A model generated the notes under the pieces. That model was not told where the DNA came from. It did not search any database and was given only the letters and a program-made list of their open reading frames with translations. Position numbers and translations under genes: made by a program. Below are positions 40,787-47,060 of a DNA stretch of 47,060 nucleotides, in pieces. Positions within the stretch are counted from its first letter, which is position 1; the number at the start of each line of letters is the position of its first letter. Origin of the DNA: Nitrospirota bacterium (GTDB lineage Bacteria; Nitrospirota; Thermodesulfovibrionia; Thermodesulfovibrionales; UBA1546); NCBI GenBank assembly GCA_016195565.1, contig JACPZK010000020.1, positions 1 through 47,060 on the forward strand, written 5' to 3'.

Positions 40787-41839
40787 CTATATCTTCTCTT
40801 TGAATAACTTGTGACCGGTTGATTTTGCAAACCATACAAGGGAAAGCATTACAGGCACTTCAATCAGAGGGCCTATAACCGTTGCGAGCGCGACGGTCGG
40901 GTTAAATGCGGTAATCGCTATTGCGATTGCTATCTCAAAGTCCCTCCCTGTTGCGTTAAATCCTACAGCTACAGAATCCTTGTAATTAAGTCCAAGCTTC
41001 CAGCCTGTAAGGTAAACGACAACGAACATAATCCAGAAAAAGAGCGTCATCGGAATTGCCAACTGCACAATAAACATCGGTTTTTCAAGAATCAAGTCTC
41101 CTTTCAATGCAAACATCACAACCAAAGTGAATAAAAGCCCGATGATTGACATCGTATCAAGATAAAACTTCAGCTTATGGAACCACTCCTCGCCAAACCT
41201 TTTTACTCCTAAAAACCTTGTCAGCATTCCTGCAATAAGCGGAATGCCAAGGTACAAAAGTACGCTTTCGCCAACAACCCATACATCAAAATCAACATCG
41301 CCTAAAAGTAGTTTTGCATAGACAGGAATCAATATCATCTGAATTATGGAGTTCAGCGCAACCAGTATTATTGCCAGCGGCCCATTGCCTGCTGAAAGGT
41401 AGGTGAATACAATAACCATTGCAATGCACGGAGCGAGTCCGTAAAGGACAAGCCCGGTGTAGAGGTCGGGTTCACCGCTCAGGAATATTTTTGAGAGCAG
41501 GAGCATAAAAAACGGCGCGACTGCATAGTTAAAGAACATGACGATGAGCAATTGTTTCGGAGATTTTGCAGCCTTTCCCAAATCCTCAAACTTGATATTT
41601 GCCATAGCCGGATACATCATCATAAAGAGACCGACTACAACACCAAGTGCAAGGATATTTGGTATGGTGAACTCATAAGCGCCGTGAAATATGAATTTGA
41701 TAGCAGAAATCGGAGGTGTGAGTTCAAAGTTTGAAATCCCGTACCACTTACCGACGGCAATGCCGATAATCATACTTGCGATAACAAATACCGGCAGAAG
41801 CCTGAAGTTGTGAAGTTTTTCAAACAATCCTCTGAGCAT
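40787..41839 (-). CDS. acr3: ACR3-family arsenite efflux pump
   Basis: The 350-residue integral membrane protein has about ten helices. It exports arsenite using the proton motive force. The conserved helix-4 cysteine is in GLAPCIAMVIVFTYLSAGN, and the family stretch GFNATGRDFEIAIAIAI marks helix 9. The order and length match bacterial Acr3 of the bile acid:sodium symporter superfamily. It overlaps arsC by 20 bp, so the two are coupled. No arsR repressor gene is present in the window. Confidence 0.93.
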   Translation of the reverse strand: MLRGLFEKLHNFRLLPVFVIASMIIGIAVGKWYGISNFELTPPISAIKFIFHGAYEFTIPNILALGVVVGLFMMMYPAMANIKFEDLGKAAKSPKQLLIVMFFNYAVAPFFMLLLSKIFLSGEPDLYTGLVLYGLAPCIAMVIVFTYLSAGNGPLAIILVALNSIIQMILIPVYAKLLLGDVDFDVWVVGESVLLYLGIPLIAGMLTRFLGVKRFGEEWFHKLKFYLDTMSIIGLLFTLVVMFALKGDLILEKPMFIVQLAIPMTLFFWIMFVVVYLTGWKLGLNYKDSVAVGFNATGRDFEIAIAIAITAFNPTVALATVIGPLIEVPVMLSLVWFAKSTGHKLFKEKI

Positions 41840-42251
41840 CTCTTACCTCCGCAATAAATTTAATTATCCTCTCTTTTATCGCAGCTCTTGTTTTTCTGAA
41901 TTCATTTATGATTTTCTCCTCCGAACCGATGGTCCCCACAGGGTCGGCTATCGGCCAGTGGATGCGCCTTATCTCAGGAGGAGTCCATGGGCATGATTCC
42001 TCAGCGCTGCCGCAGAGAGTGATGACAATATCCATTTTTCTCAGGAGAGATTCGTCTATGCTTTTTGATTCTTGTTTTGATATGTCTATCCCTATCTCTT
42101 TCATTACCGAAACAGCTCTTGGATGCAAACCTGCAGCCATAAGCCCTGCGCTGAATGGTTCTATTAAGCCGCTACCGAATTCCCTTGCAAGCCCTTCTGC
42201 CATCTGACTTCTGCAAGAATTCCCTGTGCACAGAAACATTACTTTAAGCAT
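41820..42251 (-). CDS. arsC: Arsenate reductase (thioredoxin-coupled, low-Mr phosphatase type)
   Basis: The start MLKVMFLCTGN at 42251 has an AGAGG site; a GTG two codons earlier (42257) is possible. The P-loop CTGNSCRS near residue 8 contains the nucleophile. The two further redox cysteines are in ITLCGSAEESCPW, spaced as in S. aureus pI258 ArsC, which relays the disulfide to thioredoxin. ArsC turns arsenate into arsenite for export by the downstream pump. It starts 17-23 bp after the SNase gene, on the same strand. Confidence 0.93.
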   Translation of the reverse strand: MLKVMFLCTGNSCRSQMAEGLAREFGSGLIEPFSAGLMAAGLHPRAVSVMKEIGIDISKQESKSIDESLLRKMDIVITLCGSAEESCPWTPPEIRRIHWPIADPVGTIGSEEKIINEFRKTRAAIKERIIKFIAEVRDAQRIV

Positions 42252-42274
42252 TTCCACCTCTCTATGTATTTATT

Positions 42275-42817
42275 TTACCTGTACGGGTGTTTTTTCCTGT
42301 AATCGCCCGGACTTTCTTTGAACCCATTGCTGTTCCATATCCCCCGTCTATGTTGTCTTGCCTCATTTTCTGCCATTCTCAATTCATCAACATATTTGAT
42401 ATTTGGCGGGATGGTTAGCAGCACAGCATAGCCGTCCTTAACCATTTGAATGTTCAGCATTTTTCTGTCAGGCGTGAATATGTAACATAAGAGGCGGCCG
42501 TATTTGTCCCTTCTTTCCACATCAAATTCAAGGATGACTGTCCGGTTGGAAGCTGTCAGCATTTTTTCAAGGTGCTTTCTTGCTTTTGTCCCCCACGGCT
42601 TTTGTTTGATTTCCGGAGCATCCATGCCTATCAATCTTACCTTTTCCTTCCTGCCGTTTAGAATTACGCTTACAGTATCACCGTCATGTACCTTTATAAC
42701 TCTGACGTACCCTTGATCGTCAAATGCAGGGGAGTTGTCGTAAATGCAAAGACCGGGAAGCAGCATTGCAATTAATATTGTGAATAGTGTGCTTGTCTTC
42801 AAACATCTTCTGAGCAT
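42275..42817 (-). CDS. Secreted thermonuclease-family (SNase) nuclease
   Basis: The 180-residue protein has a signal peptide (about 1-26) and an SNase fold. Active-site residues are recognisable: VHDGDTVSV for calcium binding, VRLIGMDAPEIK with the Arg, Asp and Glu equivalents of Arg35, Asp40 and Glu43 of staphylococcal nuclease, and RDKYGRLLCYIF with the Arg87 equivalent. It probably degrades extracellular or periplasmic nucleic acids. Its place directly upstream of arsC-acr3 on the same strand is odd; the link may be only positional. Confidence 0.9.
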   Translation of the reverse strand: MLRRCLKTSTLFTILIAMLLPGLCIYDNSPAFDDQGYVRVIKVHDGDTVSVILNGRKEKVRLIGMDAPEIKQKPWGTKARKHLEKMLTASNRTVILEFDVERRDKYGRLLCYIFTPDRKMLNIQMVKDGYAVLLTIPPNIKYVDELRMAENEARQHRRGIWNSNGFKESPGDYRKKHPYR

Positions 42818-42896
42818 GTATTAATTATAGAGCATATATGGGCTGAAAAGAATAATCCTTGATAATATCAATCTATTTAATGATAGAATATCTCTG

Positions 42897-43430
42897 ATGG
42901 AGAAGAGGAAGACAAAGAGTATAAAACAGAGATTTTTTATGGCGAAAGAACTGCGCCTTTCAATTTCGCTCATAGTTATCTGGTCGCTTCTTGTAGGAAT
43001 CATCTTTGCGTATTTAACCAAAGAGCTTGGAGCGAGGGTAGAGCACGGAGTTTTTTCTTTTATAGCAGTGTTTTTGGGTTATGTGATTATTGTTGTTATA
43101 TTAGCCCTGTTTTTCACGCACAGGTTTATCGGCCCGTTTGAGAGATTAAAGATGGAGATGAAACTTGTACTGACAGGCAATTACCACAGACGGCTTTCCG
43201 TACGCAACAGCGATGACTTCTATGTCAGGTCGTTTGTTTTAGAAGTGAACAAGATGCTTGACGAGTTTGAAAAGAAGTCTTTTGACAAGGAAGGATTCCG
43301 TAAAAATATTGATGCTGAATTGCTGCATGTTATGGCTCTTATTGAGAAGGAGCATGTTTCAAAGGATAAACTGAGAGAAGCCCTTCTTTCATTCCATGAA
43401 AAAATGGAAGCATTGTTAAAGAAGAAGTAG
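42897..43430 (+). CDS. Two-helix membrane protein with HAMP-like region
   Basis: The 177-residue protein has two membrane helices (about residues 20-42 and 52-76), then HRFIGPFERLKMEMKLVLTGNYHRRLSVRNSDDF, which looks like a HAMP domain (R-x-x-x-P-x-x-x-L plus the second helix). A Lys/Glu-rich coiled-coil tail closes it. No kinase or methyl-accepting module follows and almost no periplasmic loop is present. Comparable short HAMP proteins are common in this type of genome, with unknown partners. No good ribosome site precedes the ATG; a later start is possible. Confidence 0.65.
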   Translation: MEKRKTKSIKQRFFMAKELRLSISLIVIWSLLVGIIFAYLTKELGARVEHGVFSFIAVFLGYVIIVVILALFFTHRFIGPFERLKMEMKLVLTGNYHRRLSVRNSDDFYVRSFVLEVNKMLDEFEKKSFDKEGFRKNIDAELLHVMALIEKEHVSKDKLREALLSFHEKMEALLKKK

Positions 43431-43448
43431 CAAGGGATAACCCCTTGT

Positions 43449-44420
43449 CTAATATACCAGCCTCATCGCATCAGGCACAATCTCAATTCTTGCCGGTGTC
43501 ATGCCGAAATAATCTCCGTCTATCTGTATGTGGGCATTGCCAGTTATTTCCATATTTTTTATCTGCAGGTATGTTATATCCTTAAATTTCAGATGTCTTT
43601 TTGTAATTATCCCTGAGACATATCTGAAAATATTCAGCCGGTTTTTACCGTGCATAATGAAGGCATAAAAATCGGCGTTCTTTATATCTGCATCAGGCGC
43701 AATCCTGAAATTGCCTGCGTATTTTGATGTTTTACAGATTATCGCAGAGTATCCTTCGCAGGATTTGCCGTCCATGGTGAAGGTCAATTTATCAGGCGCC
43801 CATCTCATCAGCGTCTTTAAACCGCTCAGAATATATGCTCCTTTTCCTGAGTATTTTTTAAGCCCCTTCTTTATTCCATAAACTGTTTCGCCGTCATAGC
43901 CGATTCCAGCCATCAGTAAAAAGTGACGGGTGACGCCTGCCCCGCTTCGCGGAGCGAGGCCGGGGGGTGAGGGGGGATTACTAGTTATTTTCCCAAGGCA
44001 GATAGTATGTATTTTGCCATTCAGGGCAATATCAACAGCCTTCTCTACATCTTCGGGTATGTTGAGTTCTTTAGCAAGGACATTTGTTGTTCCGAGAGGG
44101 AGTATCGCCATTGGTATGTTGGTGCAGGCAATGCCGTTAATCACCTCATTGTACGTTCCATCACCGCCTGCGGCGATGATTAAGAGTTTAGAGTTTAGAG
44201 TTATGAGTTCTAAGTTTTTATCATTTCTTAACTCTGAACTCTTAACTCTAAACTCAGAACTAATTTGTCTTGCAAATGACTCAGCATCGCCTCTTTTTCC
44301 GGTCAGCAGCATCTCAACATTGTGTCCCTTGTTTTTAATAATTGCTGTTGCTTCATTGATTTTCCTCAGAGCATTCCTGCCTGCTGCGGGATTGCCTATA
44401 AGGAATATAGTTTGTTTCAT
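43449..44420 (-). CDS. Diacylglycerol kinase-family lipid kinase with two in-frame repeat insertions
   Basis: YegS/DgkB/BmrU-type lipid kinases phosphorylate diacylglycerol or related lipids. Family motifs are IGNPAAGRNALRKI at the N-terminus, IAAGGDGTYNEVINGI (GGDGT nucleotide-binding motif), LPLGTTNVLAKELNIP and MAGIGYDGETVYG, with the ending IQIDGDYFG. Two segments foreign to the family keep the frame. One of about 27 residues (EFRVKSSELRNDKNLE and so on) lies just before the GGDGT strand. One of about 20 residues (PPSPPGLAPRSGAG and so on) lies before MAGIGYD. Both coincide with palindromic DNA repeats. Activity is plausible if these form surface loops. It follows bioW by 45 bp. Confidence 0.85.
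   Translation of the reverse strand: MKQTIFLIGNPAAGRNALRKINEATAIIKNKGHNVEMLLTGKRGDAESFARQISSEFRVKSSELRNDKNLELITLNSKLLIIAAGGDGTYNEVINGIACTNIPMAILPLGTTNVLAKELNIPEDVEKAVDIALNGKIHTICLGKITSNPPSPPGLAPRSGAGVTRHFLLMAGIGYDGETVYGIKKGLKKYSGKGAYILSGLKTLMRWAPDKLTFTMDGKSCEGYSAIICKTSKYAGNFRIAPDADIKNADFYAFIMHGKNRLNIFRYVSGIITKRHLKFKDITYLQIKNMEITGNAHIQIDGDYFGMTPARIEIVPDAMRLVY
43922..43983. repeat. Palindromic repeat inserted in frame in the lipid kinase gene (site 1)
   Basis: The segment contains CCCCGCTTCGCGGAGCG and a C/G-rich end whose other strand reads ATCCCCCCTCACCCCCC, shared with the repeat in apbE. It encodes a Pro/Gly/Arg loop absent from typical homologues. Confidence 0.65.
44181..44262. repeat. 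Palindromic repeat inserted in frame in the lipid kinase gene (site 2)
   Basis: AGAGTTTAGAGTTTAGAGTT at the left is mirrored by AACTCTTAACTCTAAACTC at the right, around an AT-rich centre, so the segment can fold into a long hairpin. It encodes about 27 residues inserted just upstream of the GGDGT strand. Confidence 0.7.
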
Positions 44421-44465
44421 CTGTATTTGCGAGATTTTTTTGTTTCCCCCTCTGTTTTTTATTGA

Positions 44466-45203
44466 TTATATAATGATAGCAGGTTTTCTTTCCAAATAAG
44501 AGATTAAGCCGGCAATATCAGCAGTTTCCCTGATAAAGAATACCCTGCCTCCGTGCATTTCCTTCACTCTCTTGATATTCGGTATCCTCAGATAACCGAA
44601 TTCCTTTGATGCGATGTAACCGGTAGTATAATCAGGATCATCTGAGATGCAGGCCTCTGCGATAACATCACGGCATGATGCTGCCTTTGATGCAAGAACT
44701 AAAGCCTCTTTCACCCGCCTGAGGCGGGTTGTATTTATCTTTGCTCTTGACAGTTTTTCTGATAGATTTTTTTCAGTTGATTTCTCAATCCCCATTCTTG
44801 AGACTCTTACGCCTCTTTCCTTGTCGGGTTCAACGCGTGCTCCTGATTTCAGGAGTATCAGCGATGCGCCCCGCATTGTCTTTTTTGAATTCAGAACAAC
44901 AAATCCATTGTCAATGGCTTTTTTCGAAATGCCAAGAGATTGCAATTTCTGTGTTATGATTTCCCTTGCTTTCTCAGGAGAGTTGCATTTGAAAGTTGCG
45001 ACAGGCAGCAAAGGGATTGTTTTTGGCTTCTGCCTTATCTTTTCAATTGTGATTACAATCTCGTCAGGTTTGCCTCTGGAATGGGTTAACGCCCTTTTGA
45101 TATATTCACCGCAGACCTTTGATATTTCGGATTTTTGGCATATTCCTTCAGCGCCAGAGATGTGGATGTCGCTCTTTGCCGCCCTCATACGAATGCTAAA
45201 CAT
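44466..45203 (-). CDS. bioW: 6-carboxyhexanoate-CoA ligase (pimeloyl-CoA synthetase)
   Basis: BioW makes pimeloyl-CoA from pimelate for biotin synthesis. The 245 residues align by eye with B. subtilis BioW: FSIRMRAAKSDIHISGAEG, THSRGKPDEIVITIE, LLPVATF, MRGASLI, ERGVRVSRMGIE, RVKEALVLASK, ISDDPDYTTGYIASKEFGYLRIPNIK and the closing GGRVFFI. The length is family-typical. A GC palindrome CCCGCCTGAGGCGGG lies inside the gene at the TRLRR codons and does not change the length. bioB lies 152 bp upstream on the same strand, with a repeat between them. bioF, bioA and bioD are not in the window. Confidence 0.93.
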   Translation of the reverse strand: MFSIRMRAAKSDIHISGAEGICQKSEISKVCGEYIKRALTHSRGKPDEIVITIEKIRQKPKTIPLLPVATFKCNSPEKAREIITQKLQSLGISKKAIDNGFVVLNSKKTMRGASLILLKSGARVEPDKERGVRVSRMGIEKSTEKNLSEKLSRAKINTTRLRRVKEALVLASKAASCRDVIAEACISDDPDYTTGYIASKEFGYLRIPNIKRVKEMHGGRVFFIRETADIAGLISYLERKPAIII

Positions 45204-45227
45204 TTAAAAATCTCCATCTTGCTCCTT

Positions 45228-45295
45228 GTCATTCCCGCGAAAGCGGGAATCCAGAAAAACATCAATACTGGATTCCGCATCAAGTGCGGAATGAC
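45228..45295. repeat. Double-hairpin repeat between bioB and bioW
   Basis: Outer ends GTCATTCC and GGAATGAC pair. Inside lie two further hairpins, ATTCCCGCGAAAGCGGGAAT and a second with GGATTCCGCA...TGCGGAATG, separated by a CCAG/CTGG pair. This is a common type of dispersed intergenic palindrome. It could modulate read-through from bioB to bioW. Confidence 0.75.
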
Positions 45296-45355
45296 AAATA
45301 AGATATCAGGTCGAGAATGAGCGAAAAGCTAATCCTATCGCCAAGCTTCCTATTC

Positions 45356-46315
45356 TCAAATTTTCAATCCATATTGCCTTGTTAATTTTAAATCATCCTC
45401 AAATGTCCTGCCTGTTGTTGTAAGATAATTTCCTGTAAGGAGAGAGTCTGCTCCTGCCATAAAAACCATTGAATTAAATTCCCCTAAAACCTGCATTCTT
45501 CCCCCACATATGCGTATTTCTTTTTGCGGAAGAATAAACCTGTAAAGGCTCACAATTTTTAGGGCTTCAAAGGGATTGAGCAGGTCCTGTTCTCCCAGCG
45601 GCGTCCCCTTAACAGGTATAAGATAGTTTATCGGAACAGAAGTTATGGGCAGTTTTTTTAGCGTAAAAGCCATGTCAATCCTGTCTTCCCATGTCTCACC
45701 AATTCCGAATATACCGCCTGAGCAGACAGAAAGTCCGGCAGCTATTGCAGCATCTATAGTTTTCAGCTTATCACTGTACGTGTGGGTTCTGCATATTTCA
45801 GGAAAAAACCTTTCGGATGTTTCAAGATTGTGGTGGTATCTCTCAAGACCGCTGTCCTTTAGAAGTTTAAGTTCATCTTTGTTCAGCAACCCGAGCGTTG
45901 AACACGGCAAGAGCCCAATTCCCCTGATATCTTTTATCATCGAACATATCTCTTTCAATTCGTTTTTCCCTATCTTTCTTCCGCTTGTGACAATGCAGAA
46001 TCTTTTTACGCCTGCATCTCTCGCTTCTTTTGCCTTTTCAATCACAGCGTTCTTATTGATGAGAGGGTAAATGGCTGTTTCAGTCTTGCTCCTTGAAGAC
46101 TGGGCGCAGTAAGAACAATCTTCAGGGCATGCGCCTGATTTTGCGTTGACTATTGCACAGAGGTCCACAGAGTCTCCTCTGAACGTTTGCCGTATTCTGT
46201 TAGCTGCGGCAAAAAGGTCAAACATCTCTGTTTTTGGGAGTGCGCTTATTTGAACGGCTTCAGTTTTTGTTATAGCGTGCCCGCTTATAACCCTGTCTCT
46301 CAGGCTGTCAATCAT
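45356..46315 (-). CDS. bioB: Biotin synthase
   Basis: BioB is the radical SAM enzyme that inserts sulfur into dethiobiotin. The 319 residues carry the 4Fe-4S motif CPEDCSYCAQSS near residue 63 and the substrate stretches YHHNLETS, SGGIFGIGE, PINYLIPVKGTPL and ICGGRM, the last with the Arg of the 2Fe-2S site. The start has a BirA-type operator 28-60 bp upstream, and bioW follows in the same direction, so the pair is probably biotin-repressed. Confidence 0.96.
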   Translation of the reverse strand: MIDSLRDRVISGHAITKTEAVQISALPKTEMFDLFAAANRIRQTFRGDSVDLCAIVNAKSGACPEDCSYCAQSSRSKTETAIYPLINKNAVIEKAKEARDAGVKRFCIVTSGRKIGKNELKEICSMIKDIRGIGLLPCSTLGLLNKDELKLLKDSGLERYHHNLETSERFFPEICRTHTYSDKLKTIDAAIAAGLSVCSGGIFGIGETWEDRIDMAFTLKKLPITSVPINYLIPVKGTPLGEQDLLNPFEALKIVSLYRFILPQKEIRICGGRMQVLGEFNSMVFMAGADSLLTGNYLTTTGRTFEDDLKLTRQYGLKI

Positions 46316-46343
46316 GGGTTATTTTTTCGGAAAGGCGCATGAA

Positions 46344-46375
46344 TTGTCAACTAAAAGGCAATTGTCGGTTTACAT
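46344..46375 (-). promoter_or_regulatory. BirA-type biotin repressor operator upstream of bioB
   Basis: TTGTCAACT (46344-46352) and GGTTTACAT (46367-46375) are separated by 14 bases. This matches the known bacterial BirA consensus TTGTAAACC-N14/15-GGTTTACAA at 15 of 18 positions. It lies in the divergent bioB-yqeY gap, 28 bases before the bioB start. The regulator gene itself is not in the window. Confidence 0.7.
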
Positions 46376-46479
46376 AAGGATTGATAAGAATTGTAATATT
46401 ATTTGTGGAGCGCTGCCTTAATTAGAGATATTGCGATTGGTGTATACTAAAAGACAAAAACATTAAGGAGAATAATTGT

Positions 46480-46935
46480 ATGGACATTTTAAAGAAGATA
46501 AACGAAGACCTTGTGACAAGCATGAAGAGCAGGGCTGGTGAGCTCATAGTTTCCACGCTCAGGATGATAAAGTCGGCTATAAAAAACGCAGAGATAGCAA
46601 AGCGCGGAAAAGGCGAGCTTACTGAAGAGGATATTTTAGGCGTGCTTTCTACAATGGTAAAGCAGCGCAAGGAATCTGTCGAACAATACCAAAAGGCCGG
46701 AAGAAATGATCTTGCAGATAAAGAAAATAAAGAGATAGGCATTATTCAGGTATATCTCCCTGAGCAGCTTTCTCCTGAAGAGGTTGATGAAATCATTAAA
46801 TCAACAATTCAGGAGGCAGGGATTACCGGCATGAAGGATATGGGCAGGCTGATGAAGGAACTCATACCTAAACTTAAAGGCAGGGCTGACGGCAAACTGG
46901 TAAGCCAGCGTGTAAAAGAGATTTGTAGGGTTTGA
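46480..46935 (+). CDS. yqeY: GatB/YqeY domain protein with IS-altered C-terminus
   Basis: The 151-residue protein matches the YqeY family: an N-terminal helical part (LVTSMKSRAGELIVSTLRMIKSAIKNAEI), EDILGVLSTMVKQRKESVEQYQKAGR, then EIGIIQVYLPEQLSPEEV and the C-terminal MKDMGRLMKELIPKLKGRADGKLVSQRVKEI, resembling the tRNA-binding tail domain of GatB. Its role may be tRNA-dependent amidation or tRNA handling. The last three residues, CRV, and the stop codon are supplied by the IS tip that begins at 46924, so only a few native residues are lost. An AAGGAG site and a TATACT -10 element (46443-46448) precede it. Confidence 0.93.
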   Translation: MDILKKINEDLVTSMKSRAGELIVSTLRMIKSAIKNAEIAKRGKGELTEEDILGVLSTMVKQRKESVEQYQKAGRNDLADKENKEIGIIQVYLPEQLSPEEVDEIIKSTIQEAGITGMKDMGRLMKELIPKLKGRADGKLVSQRVKEICRV

Positions 46936-46962
46936 CGAAATTAGGAACAACTGGTAAGTTAG

Positions 46963-46978
46963 TCCTCCGGAAGGAGGA
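46963..46978 (+). promoter_or_regulatory. Hairpin that masks the transposase ribosome-binding site
   Basis: TCCTCC and GGAGGA form a 6-bp stem around GGAA, a GNRA-type tetraloop. The GGAGGA strand is the Shine-Dalgarno sequence of the ATG at 46984. The left IS copy has the same structure at 85-100. Confidence 0.6.
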
Positions 46979-46983
46979 AGCAG

Positions 46984-47060
46984 ATGGCAAGAAAGAAATG
47001 GAGCGCAGAAGAGAAGCAGAAAATGGTATTGGCAGGCTTGAGGAATGAGGCGTCAGTAGC
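46984..47060 (+). CDS. IS3-like transposase OrfA, N-terminal fragment
   Basis: This is the same N-terminal 25-26 codons as in the left IS copy (MARKKWSAEEKQKMVLAG and onward), running off the window. The helix-turn-helix start is typical of IS3-family OrfA. Confidence 0.7.
   Translation, partial: MARKKWSAEEKQKMVLAGLRNEASV

Larger units (their letters stand above)
46924..47060 (+). mobile_element. End of an IS3-like insertion sequence (right copy, cut by window edge)
   Basis: This is the exact reverse complement of 3-139, with the element tip TGTAGGGTTTGACG at the left. The transposase start lies at 46984 and reads out of the window. The insertion lies within the last codons of yqeY. Confidence 0.85.

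Noticed and set aside
1-47060. rRNA or tRNA genes
   Set aside because: No conserved rRNA segment or tRNA cloverleaf was noticed by eye; a covariance-model scan was not possible here.

Overview
The window looks like a chromosomal contig from a Gram-negative, probably anaerobic or microaerophilic bacterium. Gene content and protein style (GTP-type PEP carboxykinase, BioW-BioB biotin genes, tandem B12-binding radical SAM proteins, PATAN/DUF4388 chemosensory genes, ACR3 arsenite export, lipoproteins) suggest Nitrospirota (Thermodesulfovibrionia-like) or a deltaproteobacterial-type lineage. That is an inference; no rRNA or tRNA gene was seen to fix it. Both window ends lie inside copies of the same IS3-like element in inverted orientation (3-139 and 46924-47060 are reverse complements), so the window is probably bounded by repeats that broke the assembly.

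Layout. 1-1220: IS end, an HNH nuclease gene cut by it, and a RHH/RelE-type toxin-antitoxin pair. 1382-3297: a small zinc-ribbon protein, a 163-bp MITE-like repeat, and a CBS-domain/thioredoxin reductase-like operon with its own promoter. 3294-7168: a tight three-gene operon of a divergent Lgt-like membrane protein and two paralogous B12-binding radical SAM proteins, with an HpaA-like lipoprotein gene upstream. 8202-9505: inverted repeats, a REP element and a DDE transposase. 9605-16802: a 2231-residue secreted YVTN/TIG/CarboxypepD_reg/NHL/YD-Rhs giant with teneurin-like domain order, and a small membrane gene after it. 16905-22136: DUF998, then Gx transporter, NusG-II and ApbE genes (an arrangement like the flavin-based electron-transfer locus of Firmicutes), then uvrA.

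22335-27530, mostly plus strand: an AT-rich secreted protein, an orphan DUF433 gene, a DEAD-box helicase operon with a promoter and a putative attenuator in its leader, DUF3047 and folP. 27566-31514: DUF1161, an unusual protein made of two kinase-like halves (the second looks like a pseudokinase), and pckG. 31657-40398: site-2 protease, then a Pil-Chp/Frz-like chemosensory locus (MCP, and on the other strand DUF4388-like protein, heme-type DUF3365-HAMP sensor, REC-PATAN, REC, CheW, CheA-REC). 40787-42817: SNase-arsC-acr3. 42897-46935: HAMP-like membrane protein, lipid kinase, bioW, bioB with a BirA-type operator, and yqeY, whose last codons come from the right IS copy.

The most unusual features are: palindromic repeats inserted in frame inside apbE (two) and the lipid kinase gene (two); the kinase-pseudokinase protein; the Lgt-like/radical SAM operon; and the teneurin-like giant. 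At least four further palindromic repeat sites (three of REP type with CATTGCGAG ends and one with ATTCCCGC ends) sit between genes, so the genome seems rich in small mobile palindromes.
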